Shown: in pieces, positions 29,191-39,098 of the stretch
Layout of the letters: each line of letters opens with the position of its first letter
Position numbering within the stretch: the first letter of the stretch is position 1
Source of the DNA: Nyssa sinensis
Lineage: Eukaryota; Streptophyta; Magnoliopsida; Cornales; Nyssaceae
Length of the DNA stretch: 64,000 nt
Reading direction: 5' to 3'
Assembly (NCBI GenBank): GCA_008638375.1
Contig: CM018052.1
Span: 19,565,571-19,629,570 of the forward strand
Notes under the pieces: model-generated
Told to the model about the DNA's origin: nothing
Database searches by the model: none
What the model saw: only the letters and a program-made list of their open reading frames with translations
Program-made: the position numbers and the translations under genes

Positions 29191-29788
29191 CATTTGTTTT
29201 CAATAGCTCACTAGAAAAAATAAAAACAATAAGCAGAAATAGAAACTATCTAGCTAGTGCAAAAAATGAAGACATTTTTTTGACAGATTTGTATGAAATT
29301 TAGAACAGGTTCATGAACATGATGGTAAAAACGGTATACAGAGTGTAACATGTAGAAAGCGCAGAAAATATCTAGTCTGAATCCCAGTGGACCCATAATA
29401 TTGGAAGAGAGGGAGAGAGAGAGAGAGAGAGAATTTTTTTAAGCAAATCTATTAAATAAAAATGGATTTGATTTAAATTTCTTTTCCATTAAATTTTCTT
29501 CAGTTTTCTCTGAAACCAAACAGTCTTTAAAGAAGATTGTAAAGATAATCAGATAGCAGAAAGTGGGACCCAGTCGGATAATACCTTGAGAGCTCTTCTT
29601 TCATGGAAATCCTTTAAAACTGATTCTTTGGTAGTTGAAAACAGAGCTCTTGTTGTGGTTAAAGAAAGTCTTCTTTTAGCAGATGGAAAGCTTATAGCAA
29701 GAAATGGGTCACCAAGTAAAAGATTGTGGTTGGGTTTCAAAAGAGCGTTAGAAGTGGGTGAAATGGGCATGCATATTGAGGAACTCAT
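22093..29788 (-). CDS. ycf23: Nuclear ycf23 / DUF561 protein, plastid-targeted, nine exons, intact
   Basis: Nuclear version of the protein encoded as ycf23 in red-algal plastids; its function is not established. Exons (minus): 29788-29585, 29152-29087, 27145-27071, 24465-24403, 24249-24190, 23693-23604, 23521-23414, 22438-22316 and 22224-22093. All introns are GT-AG and all junctions are in phase 0, giving 306 aa with no stops. Residues 1-50 are Ser/Pro/Thr/Arg-rich with few acidic residues, as in a transit peptide. The conserved domain starts at LKDFHERRALK. It continues through GGATHVDIACDPELVKLA, SSVDPAAFPAAVEAGALMIE, IGNYDSFYEMGMLFSPEQ, VDIIQTEGGKCSNPS and VMCSSGLSAVTAPMAI, ending GVGSAVNKLNDVIAMIAEVR. 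The repeated beta/alpha pattern suggests a TIM-barrel-like fold (inference). It converges on the HMG-box gene. Confidence 0.93.
24698..24960 (-). mobile_element. Diverged TRIM-A copy, antisense in ycf23 intron 3
   Basis: Read on the minus strand, 24770-24700 matches the TRIM-A LTR (tatataattaag, caccctctctaat, ttaagctttt). About 24905-24840 matches its primer site and internal start (gtggtattaaagtagg, then aaacctcaccatcaccc). 24930-24905 gives the end of the other LTR (gagagcttaagttttaacag). It is much more diverged than the array at 15636-16401. Confidence 0.65.
25585..26603. mobile_element. hAT-type non-autonomous element with exact 8-bp target duplication
   Basis: Flanked by identical gtgtatac at 25577-25584 and 26604-26611. 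The ends are CATAGTATTAAATATCG and, inverted, CATGGTTTTAAATCGCGG. Sub-terminal regions (25600-25740 and 26490-26600) are full of CGATAC / GTTACGTAA-type motifs in opposite orientations. The core is AT-rich with no transposase. It lies in ycf23 intron 3. Confidence 0.85.
29157..29185 (-). promoter_or_regulatory. (CT)n tract forming the 3' splice site of ycf23 exon 2
   Basis: On the sense (minus) strand a perfect (CT)14 run directly precedes ctgcag and exon 2 (first base 29152). The microsatellite therefore is the polypyrimidine tract of intron 1. A second GA/CT microsatellite lies at 29411-29432 in the same intron. Confidence 0.8.
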
Positions 29789-29855
29789 CTCTCTCTGTGC
29801 TTTTCCGGTAGGGGTTGAAAGAGATAACTCAGATTGGAGATGTTTGCAGCTTTAA

Positions 29856-31012
29856 ACTGTTTCTGTGTTTCAGAAGATATTTTGCCTTCATGATTATGAA
29901 GCGTGTCATTTTATTTATTTATTTACTTATTAATATAATATAATCATTTATCTTTATTTTTTAGTAGGAAAAAATGAATATTAATAATTATATGTAATGC
30001 AAATAACTCAAATTAATTTTAATTAATTATTCTGATTAATTAAACGGGAATCGATAATCCAGATGCAGTGATTAAAAAAGTTTCTCTCTTGTTGCTCCTT
30101 TTTCTACATTGGAGAAATATTCCCAAGCTTGAAACAATTGGGAACTTAACCTTGGCTAGTTTCAGATATTGTCTCTAAACATCAATGGTTTCTCACTGTT
30201 AGCTCCTTTGAGCCTGCATTCTATTGATGGGTTAAGTCCCTGTTAAGCTTATGCATGCTTGATGTAATCTTTTCTCTTTTAATAATATTTTACTTACACC
30301 TAAAAAAACACTTAATGCAAATCGTACTCGAATAAAGAGTGATTAGTTTTTCATATTCTTGCAATATAAGACTCATGATTACATCACATTCGGACAGATA
30401 AGTTCTATTATCTTAAATTCGTAACTTTTAATCATTGACAGATAGTCATTCATTTAGATGAGTGAGAATCTCCTTCAAACGAAATATCCATTATTTGGCA
30501 ATCTAATTTAAAAGATCCCATTTTACGATTTAACAAACATGAAGATCAATTTAACACATACTTGTGTTACCGTAGATTGTAGTTAATATCAAAATGTACC
30601 TAGGGTATTGTACAACAAAATGAAGGACCCTACAAAAATTATTATTGAAAGATTAAGTACATGCTCTCTTATGTATGTACTGCATGTTCTATGTGTATTT
30701 ATATCTTTTTTGGTAGAATAAATATGAATTATTCATATTGTTATTGAAATATTTCGTCTTAAAAAATATGATTGTTTCAACTAATTGGAGTTGGCCCATT
30801 TGACCATTCATGACTCATTCCAAAAGAAATGTCATAAGTTCAACTCTTACTCCTTTCAAGGAGGATGTGAGATTGATTTATCTCTCTTAAACATGAAATA
30901 TGATTGAACTTGTTTGTCTCAAAAATCATATTAGAGTGACCTCTGTGATAATAATAGTTCGAATTCTTTGATTCTTTGATGTTCTTGTATGTTGAAAGTT
31001 TATAATACATGT
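29856..31012. other. ycf23 upstream region and spacer
   Basis: Holds the ycf23 promoter side (29790 onward); no convincing TATA box was chosen. About 30230-30312 (aatcttttctcttttaataatattttacttacacctaaaaaaa) resembles the 3' end of a plant LINE. About 30785-30960 has box-A-like gttggcccatttgacca and box-B-like gttcaactc spaced as in a tRNA-derived SINE. No protein-coding gene is seen. Confidence 0.4.
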
Positions 31013-31017
31013 AATAT

Positions 31018-31615
31018 TGATGTACCATAAAAGAGCAGGCCAATCAGCACTTGACACGTATGACCATAATCCAACTCACGCTCTGCCAACATGGTTTCCA
31101 CTCAACCAATGACTGAAAGATCAAGCATCCAGATCAGCACAAAAGGTCGGAAGTGACCAAACTTATGCCTTCAGAGCACACATATCCGGACAAGGGTCTC
31201 AGAACTTATCACAGGGTCCAGACCAACACTCCAGACCTCGTCACCGCCTTAGCGGATGCCGAGCAAGGAATAAGGAAACAGTCTTCAACACGGAAATTAC
31301 TACCTATGATTATCTCCATCTACGACTCAAAGCTCCACAAGGTAACTGCAATCTCCGATGATCAAATCCCTATATTCATGACATCGAATCCTAATCAACT
31401 TAGGAAGGCCACGACCTATAAATTAAACCCTAAAGGTACGCTTTATTTTCATGCTCATTTTTTTGGCTTTCAATACAGTCTTTCAATTCCATTTACTTAC
31501 TTAAGCATCGGAGCGGCTACCGCCGGAGCCAATCCTGTGGTCCTCTGATCATCTTTCTGAGTGTTCTACAGGTCGTGGAGTCCACACTTATTGCGAGTCG
31601 AAAAGTGCAGCATCA
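31018..31615 (+). mobile_element. Gypsy solo LTR, 598 bp, exact 5-bp target duplication
   Basis: Ends TGATG...CATCA, flanked by aatat at 31013-31017 and 31616-31620. A TATA-like cctataaattaaacc at 31418-31432 precedes the typical gypsy 3' LTR motif 'acttaagcatcggagcggctaccgccgg' near 31499-31526. No PBS or PPT follows or precedes, so this is a solo LTR left by LTR-LTR recombination. A 131-codon frame within it (31153-31548) is not a gene. Confidence 0.85.
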
Positions 31616-32012
31616 AATATAATACCATTATTATAATAAAAAAGAAATATGATTATTTTACTGTAATTCAGTGTGACTATGTCAAAGTGTTCAAAAATTG
31701 AGTTGAATACTAAAAAGACTCTATTATCTTAACAACTACAGAGTGGGACTTTGAGAATCAATTGCCAACACAAAACTTATTCCTCACATTTCTATTTTCA
31801 AGAATAAAAAAAACATTTTATAGAAATGTATTATTTTTTATTTACTCTTTGGCTAATTTTATTTTTAAAAATTAAGACATTACTCCTCTAGATTTTTGTA
31901 TATTTTCATAACATTTTTTTTAAATATTTGTACTTAATTATACTAGGTATGATTTTTAAATATGTCACCATCAAGAGAGAGAGAAATCTATGAAAAATTT
32001 GCCAGAAATAAG

Positions 32013-32581
32013 TGTCTGGGCATAAAATTAATCTTCAATGTCTAAAAGTAACACTTGACACAAACAAAGGTAAAATTAAATTGTCTTGTCACTATGAAAT
32101 CACGTAGAGGAGTCCTAGCAGAATTTTCTGGACAGAACTCCCATCTTGCTTATTTCAGGTCGGATGGACAGCTCACCAATGTCATTCCGTACTAATAACA
32201 TGATTGACCAATTCTAACTCGTGCAATGGAAACTGATTAAGTGGCATTCCGATCCCCCTCCCCCAACAAAACAAGGAATGAAATCATATACGATGCTAAT
32301 TATGGCATTATACTCTCCTACAATAAGAGAATCAACTAGGATCGAGAAAGTCATCTTCGGAACACCACAAACTATTTAAACATCAAAACCACTAGTCCAA
32401 AGGTATATCAAACTTGGTACTTGTCTTCCTGCTTTATCTAAACCTTCATACTAGCATAGTACTAACTTGACCATTGGCGACTCCATGGCCGGCATCACAA
32501 CGGTGCCTTATGATTGACTTCGATAGCCTTTATTCTATTTTTGTAGGAGGATGTTCATTTGTGAAAGGTTCTTCCCTCACA
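32013..32581 (+). mobile_element. Gypsy solo LTR, 569 bp, second family
   Basis: Ends TGTCTGGG...CCCTCACA with identical 5-bp flanks ataag (32008-32012, 32582-32586). Internal marks are actatttaaacatc (TATA-like, about 32368) and 'actaacttgaccattggcgactccatggccggcatcac' near 32461-32498, the usual U5 signature of plant gypsy LTRs. No internal domain is attached. Confidence 0.7.
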
Positions 32582-32586
32582 ATAAG

Positions 32587-33631
32587 TAAGGATAATTGCA
32601 CCGATCTTCTCTATATTATTTGATCTCTAACATTAAACTAACCTCCTCTCTTAGAATTGTCAAGAGACAAACGTTAATTGAAAATATGAATTTACTATTT
32701 TATTTTTAAAAATAAATACACTGACCTCTTCTATGATATCTGATAATTATAAAAATTTTTCATGTGATTTATAAAAAAAAAGGGTTAGTTTAATATATAA
32801 GGGTATTTTAGTTTTATAAAAAAATTTAGTTGAAAACCTAACATCGTCGATAAATTTTTTTGTACCAATGGGAGAATCTATATATTGTCAGTATAACAAA
32901 AAGAAAGTTAATATAATTTTATAAAATAGAAAGGAGATCCTTATAATTATGGGACAACATGAGAGAAGTCAGTATAATTATTCGAAAAAAGTATTTATAA
33001 ATAATTTTTTTGTTTTACTTTCTTAAATTTATTTTTTAAGAGCAAAAGTTGTCTTTTTATTTTTTTGGTTTTACATTTTTACTTAAATGAGTATAAATAT
33101 ACATATAAAACATTACCAAACAATACTAAGTTCTTCACGTAAACATGTCACAAGGCACAAAAGGGTTTTAATACATGATTGTATCGACTTATTCCAATCA
33201 ACAAACAGAGTCGTGGGATCAAAAGAACCAAAAAAAGGGCCAAGGCAGCGACCATGCTAGTAACTTAGCAAACCAAGTGTTAGCAGAAAACAATGAACAG
33301 GAACATCAAGGAGGACTACGAGAATCTCGATCCCACAATCTTCATTTTCGTTTTTATATTTAATCAGCAATGTTCATTTTCATCTTTATTTTAACATTTT
33401 CTCCGTTTCACTTTTTCACATTTTACTTTAACCATCCCAATCTCTAAAATTACTATTCATTCTTCAAATTCCTTCTTTTATTTTTATAAAAAATAAACAA
33501 ATCCATTTTTAATAGTGTCATTTTTTTAAAAGTGCAACTATATACCATATATTTTTTTCTAAAACTTAATTATCCCTTCTTTTTTTTTTAAATTCGATGT
33601 TATAACCAAGAATTTTTAAATTAAAATCCAT
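32587..33631. other. AT-rich spacer
   Basis: AT-rich DNA without a supported gene. A less AT-rich patch at about 33165-33330 gives a short frame (62 codons from 33175) of no recognised content. Confidence 0.4.
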
Positions 33632-34290
33632 TTTGAAGATAGATTGGAGTTGATTTTTCCATCTCATCTTCAAAGTTTAAGATATACGGATGACTTGGAG
33701 CTACTCAAATTTGAAGATTTGAAAGTGTGTTGGAGATGCTCTTTGAGCAACTCCAACTCATCCTTATATCTTCAAATTTGAAGGTGGAGAAACAAAAAAT
33801 GATTTCTAACTCGTCTTTATATTTGCATCAAATTTAAAAATATAAATAATGTTTTCAAATTTGAAGGTTCACTATTTATTCTTTAGATTATTATTCGTGC
33901 ATGATTCATCCACTATTCATTCACTATTCTTGCAATATTCATCCACTAATAATACTCAAAACTAATAATTATTCAAATAAAAATTTAAAATTAATTTATC
34001 AATAATTTTTTCTATTTTAATTCTTAATTATTTATTTTGAAATTAATTTTTTTACATGGTAAAAAATTATTAACTATCACCTCCATTAAAGATTTCAATA
34101 ATTGCATTTTGGATAAATATAATAATTGTATTTTGGACAAATAATATTATTAAAAATGTGAATTGAAGAATGGATAGTGATTTGAAGATTGGTATGGTTG
34201 AAGTGAAAATGTGAAACTCGTCATCTTCAAATTTGAAGAAGATATCAGAATGAAAATAAATTTAATTATTGTGAGTTGAAGATGCTCAAA
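33632..34290. mobile_element. Two related MITEs head to head
   Basis: 33742-34290 has inverted ends TTTGAGCAACTCCAACTC (left) and TTTGAGCATCTTCAACTC (right, inverted), with sub-terminal cttcaaatttgaag palindromes on both sides. Directly to its left, about 33640-33741 is a partial inverted relative (ends in tgttggagatgctc, inverted GAGCATCTCCAACA). The pair meets at gagatgctctttgagcaactcc. No clear target duplication, so the superfamily is uncertain. Confidence 0.6.
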
Positions 34291-34820
34291 GGTAGAAACT
34301 ACAGTGACCCAACAAAATACCCAAAGACAACAGCAGCAAAGCTGGAAAAAAAAACTAAGGCTTCAAATAATTTTTTTTCCTTGACAATTATTTCCAGTGG
34401 TTTCCCAGGTGTTTTCAACAGAGTATAGTGTTCTAAGAGCAACCTTTGAGTCCCATAGCTTTAGCGTTGGAGTGAAAAACTTGGTTTGTGTCTTTCTTAC
34501 AGCCGGTCCAAATTCTTGCTTTCCTTTCCTTATTTGATACACCACAACAGTCATGGTTCAAGTCAACTCTGCTCATAAATGCTTATAAAAAGAGTAATGT
34601 TTTGTATAACAGATTTTTTTATTGAAATTTTTACTTTTTGACATAGGATAGGGAGGTTCGCTGTAATAAATGCATGTATGAGTGCTTATTTATGTTTGTG
34701 AGTAAAAAATTCATGAGAATTGAGAGTTTAGCACATGGAAACTCTAATAGTTTTAGGAAGCAGGCACTTCCTTTAATTCTCCCCCCTCCCTTTTCAATTT
34801 GGCATTTAAACCTCATTGTT
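34291..34820. other. Spacer with an unrecognised 63-codon minus-strand frame
   Basis: The minus frame 34363-34554 has balanced composition (contains KQEFGPAVRKTQTKFFTPTL) unlike the AT-rich neighbours, but it matches no family I recognise and has no visible splice partners. It may be a gene fragment. Confidence 0.3.
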
Positions 34821-34821
34821 A

Positions 34822-34847
34822 ACACACACACACACACACACACACAC
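34822..34847. repeat. (AC)13 microsatellite
   Basis: Perfect CA dinucleotide tract in spacer DNA. Confidence 0.9.
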
Positions 34848-34859
34848 CTCACATGAATT

Positions 34860-35835
34860 TCATTCCTTTCATCCAAAATATTTTCAAATTTCATTATCGA
34901 TATCCTGAGGTATAGGTCCTCGACCGTTCATTTAAAAACTTCATTAAAGCATGTTTACTTTCTTTCAAAATTGTTAATATTTGAATTCGATCAATTCAAC
35001 TTCACATTCCAAGGTCTCATGATCTTGTCCTAAGAAAAATAAGTCCATCGCACTCACTTTCAAATTTCTCCACATTCATTTTTTTTCATACCAAAGTCTC
35101 ACCCCTAGATCACAAAGCTCATGGTCCTAGAGTTCTCAAAACATGTAACTTTAATGCCACTCAAAATCAAACTTTAGTTTTAAATCCCATACTTTCTCTT
35201 ACTCATTTCACTTTCTTTCCTTTCTTCAAACCCTTGATTTGCCCATTAAAAATATCTTAAAATCTGTCCCTTCAAGGTAAAATCAAACTCCAAAGAGAAT
35301 GAAGGAAGAAGAAGGCCAAAACATCACAAAATGCGGGAAGAAAAGTTGGGTAACCGGCCGGCTGACCAGACCAATCTACTTGGGGCCTTCTTATTTTGTT
35401 CTTCTTAGTTCTTTTTCAAGCGTTTTATCAAATCTAATTGATATTTCCTTCCTTCAACTTGATTTTGGACACATTATACTGAAACTTCATGCATTAAATC
35501 CTTTAACATCAATCACAAATTTAAAATAAGGTCTCCAAAACTCCATTTCAAACACACAACCCCTGTCATGGCTTCATGTATATAACATAATTCCTTGTGT
35601 ATCTTCAACCCACACAATTCACAAGTTGTAGTCACATTTCAACATCATAATTGAGTATCTAGGAATACATTTCATTCCACGCTAAACTTCATTACATGAA
35701 AACATCATATTCATACACATGCTTAGCTAATTTAGATTACTTACAATTTTCCAAGAGAGTTAGGATTCCTATGTTTGAATGGTTACAACCTCTTTGCATG
35801 ATGTGTAATCACTAAAGCTTTCAAGAAATATTACA
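34860..35835. other. Spacer, no gene seen
   Basis: Moderately AT-rich sequence with many A/T-ending words (cttcattaaa, ccattaaaaa) but no recognised coding region. It may be old LTR-retrotransposon leader sequence. I cannot support a specific call. Confidence 0.3.
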
Positions 35836-35839
35836 TGTA

Positions 35840-36900
35840 AACATTTTAAGATTTAAACCACCTCCAACGGAGGTAGCAAATGCTTGGGTTTCGTGAGGTT
35901 GCTGTGCCGCATTAGATAGTAGACTTTATATCCTCATGTGTGTAGTGGTCTTATAATTGTGGACCAATCTTTTCAAATATGCATATTTCAAAATCTTAGA
36001 AAAATTGAATTCACAAGGCAATATGAGAATAAGCAACTTTCTGTTGCTCGTTCGAACGAACCAAGTGGCTCGTTTGAACGAACAACTGAGAGATGCTTTT
36101 GCTCGTTCTCATTCGTTCGAATAGTCTGAATCAAACAAAGTACTGCAACATCTGAACTTTGCTCGTTTGATGTTTGTTTTATGTTTGTTTGAACGAGCAT
36201 CATTTGTTCAAACGAACAACGCGTAAAAGTAGAATATTTTCTATTTTCAAGCTTTATCTGAAATCCGATCTCAGTCATATAAATTGAAGAAAATTTAGTT
36301 TTATCAAGAAGAGAATAGTGTGAGAGAGAGCTCATACTTGTGAGAGCTTTGTAATTTATAGATCTAAAAGCTTCCATGAGTGAACAACCAAAATTGTATA
36401 TCAAACATTTCTCTACTCATTACATACATTGATTTTGATCAATTCACAAGATCCAAATCATGTCAAAGGGCCCCAATTCATGTGTTCTCACCATTGAAGA
36501 GAGAGAAGTTTAACCTTGAGGGTTTAACATTGAGCGATTGATAGATACCGAAATTGTGTGGATTCGCAATTGTGGACTGGCCGATCAGAGGATTCCGAGA
36601 CCGAGAAGAGAATTAGTTTTATGAAGAATTCGTCTATAGAGCTTGTGGATTCAAGGGAGGTTGACGGCGTGAACGCGTAGAACGGTGCTTGACATACGTA
36701 GACTGTGTCTTGTTTACATGTATTTCAATCTTGATCATAGTGATATTCTTCCCCGAGCATGGCAAGCTCTAGAGTTTTCCACCGTGGATACTTTTCCATG
36801 GTGATTTCTCTGTCATCATCTTGGTTTGCACTTTATTTGAGCAAATAGAATTGTAGTAGAAAATTGCTAATTGATTATTTAGTGAATTGTGAAATTGACA
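35840..36900 (+). mobile_element. Copia LTR-like block with TTCGAACGAAC palindromes
   Basis: The right part (36750-36835) reads 'gcaagctctagagttttccaccgtggatacttttccatggtga', the U5-type 'gttttccac(c)gtgg...ttttccatggtga' block seen in large copia LTRs. At 36047-36225 there is a cluster of CGTTCGAACGAAC / GTTTGAACGAAC motifs on both strands. Boundaries could not be fixed; 36900 is suggested by a terminal ttgaca. Confidence 0.45.
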
Positions 36901-37323
36901 TAAAAAATGATGCATCGTAATCTCACATATAGTCTAAAGCACATAAAGACGTCACTAGTTTTCTCATCTTTCATTTTTTCTAATGAATAATCAACTTTTT
37001 ATTAACAAGAGATTTGGCAATTCATTAACCAATTCATATAGACAAAGTATATACCATCCAAGGTTTATTTTTATCAATCCAAACAATTCTCATTCATTTA
37101 CAAGTAATGATTTTCAAGTTGTGCAAATTAGTAAGGGACGTTAAATGAAAAATCAACAATTAATAAAAGGAATGAGGGATAATCTAGATAAATTAAGAAG
37201 AGAGATTATGCATTGTGTAATTAATTATAACAAGAACATAATTTCAATTCAAAAAACACAATACATTAATATATATTTAGGGTGTTGAATCGTATATAGT
37301 GTGTGTGATATTTGTGTAGTGTA

Positions 37324-37461
37324 TGTTAGAATATTCTAGAATACACATAGACTCTATTTTCACATTGTATTATCATATTGTACCTATAAATAGGCCTCAT
37401 ATTGTACAGTTTTATATACACAGAAATATATACAAATTCCTTTCTCTTCTTTATTTCTTCA
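37324..37461 (+). repeat. Copia 5' LTR
   Basis: 138 bp with one TATA box (cctataaatagg, about 37380-37391). It lacks about 65 bp present in the 3' LTR. Confidence 0.9.
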
Positions 37462-37679
37462 TGGTATCAGAGCCAGGCTAGAGCTCTAACTTTGGGCTAG
37501 CTGCACGGGGCCACTCACCTGCCTTCCTTCCGCGGGCAATGTGGTCCAGGGGGCGTGTTGGATTGTCCCACATCGCCCGTCTCTAGCTCCTCTAGTCTAT
37601 ATATAAGGGCCCTCTCTCCCTCTCTTTAACACCTGGGTTTTAAGGATCTAATTTAAAGTTGGGCCTCCAATTTTTAACA
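37462..37679 (+). mobile_element. TRIM-B internal region and LTR inside the copia leader
   Basis: Primer site tggtatcagagcc (37462), 80 nt of non-coding internal sequence, purine tract ccagggggcg (37546-37555), then a TRIM-B LTR 37556-37679 (124 bp) with TATA motif tctatatataagggccc at about 37599-37615. It ends TTTTTAACA and is followed by a second primer site tagtatcagagc. No separate target duplication is seen around it; it is bounded by the two primer sites. Confidence 0.8.
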
Positions 37680-37935
37680 TAGTATCAGAGCACCACCATA
37701 TCACAAAGGTACCACCACCATTGGACAGCTCATTTAGAGAGGAGTCCAACGCCGCCAAGATTGCCCCCATCGGAGCTGCCACGTACCCTCATGCGCCTCT
37801 TGAAATTCTGCCACGCATCCCCACACGCCTCACGCATTAGCCTCATCCTTGCGCTGCCACGTCAGCCCTAGTTCCACTTCAGCTTCCGCTACCACATCAC
37901 CGTTGACCGTTGACTTTTTACAAATCAAATTCGAT

Positions 37936-39069
37936 ATGTCTCAATCTACATCGAATCTCGATTTTATTGTTCGTCCTATAGACATAATATTGGATGGATC
38001 CAATTATAGTATGTAGGCTCAGAATATGGAGGTTTTCTTGAAAGGACGCCGATTATGGCATTATGTGACTGGAGACCTTGCTACACCAATACAGAAGAAA
38101 AGTGAGACAGAAGAGGTGTTTTCATCTCGTTTGGAAGAATGGGGTAGTATGCACTACAAGATTTTGTCTTGGTTCATCAACACCTTTATTCCATCCATCA
38201 ACAGTCTCCTTCCAAGACTTGGGAATGCTAAGGTTGCTTGAGATTTTCTGGCCAAAAGATACAACTGCACCTATGATGCTTCCTTGGAGTTTCAACTAGA
38301 AGCTAAACTTTATCAGATGCGTCAGGACCCAGGTTAGTCTATTGCTGATTTTTATTCTCAGACCAATCATCTTTGAGAACAATTATCTACCGCAGATCTA
38401 GAGTTAGCATGTGCTCAAGACGTTCAAACATTTGCTACTTGGCTTGATCGACGGAAGTTTATGCACTTTATGATGGCTCTTCGTGATAATTTTGAATATA
38501 CTCGAGCCTCTCTTCTTTATCATCAACCATTTCCAACTTTAGATGCTACTGTTTCTGAACTTATCTCTAAAGAAACTCGTCGTTCCACTATGAAGATGCA
38601 ATCATCTAATATGGTTTTTGCCGCTACTTCTCGTGGTCCTTCACCATCTTCTACTGGACGTTCATCATCCCAATCCAACTCTAGAAATCGTCTTTGCAGG
38701 TGGTGTAATTTCTGTGGTCACACCATCGATGAATGTCGCAGGTTCAAGTATTATAAGCAGCAACAAGCTTCCCAACAGACAGCCGCGGTCACCTCATCTA
38801 CTCTTGCCCAACAGACAACTGCGCTTGCTTCCTCTACTTCGTCTGCACCCGAGTCTTCGTCGCCATCCACTCCTCTCACTGCAACTGACGTAAAGGCCTT
38901 AATTCACCAGGTTTTGTCCCAATCCTCCATTGCCTTGTCCGTCACCCTAGGTAAATCTCAGTGGTTTATAGACTCTGCTTGTTGTAACCATATGACATCT
39001 GATTACACCATCTTCTCTCATAAAACTGCTTTTTCTCCCAATGTTGCAATATACACTGCCAACATTTAG
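37936..39069 (+). pseudogene. Copia gag-protease, interrupted
   Basis: Starts MSQSTSNLDF after the leader. Gag shows the UBN2-like block (DFLAKRYNCTYDASLEFQLE) and a CX2CX4HX4C zinc knuckle (CRWCNFCGHTIDEC) near 38695-38740. The protease region has WFIDSACCNHMTSDYTIF at about 38961-39014. Internal stops occur at 38014, 38239, 38335 and 38374, mostly where the family has Trp or Gln. The frame ends at 39069, where sequence before the integrase is lost and the phase changes. Confidence 0.85.
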
Positions 39070-39098
39070 GTCTAGTTAAATTTCAGTCTTTTGATTAT

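Noticed and set aside
31153..31548. 131-codon plus-strand frame
   Set aside because: Lies wholly inside the gypsy solo LTR 31018-31615, spans its TATA and U5 motifs, and has no domain content.
35988..36404. 138-codon minus-strand frame
   Set aside because: It covers the palindromic TTCGAACGAAC cluster of an LTR-like block; the length is explained by repeated motifs and not by coding conservation.
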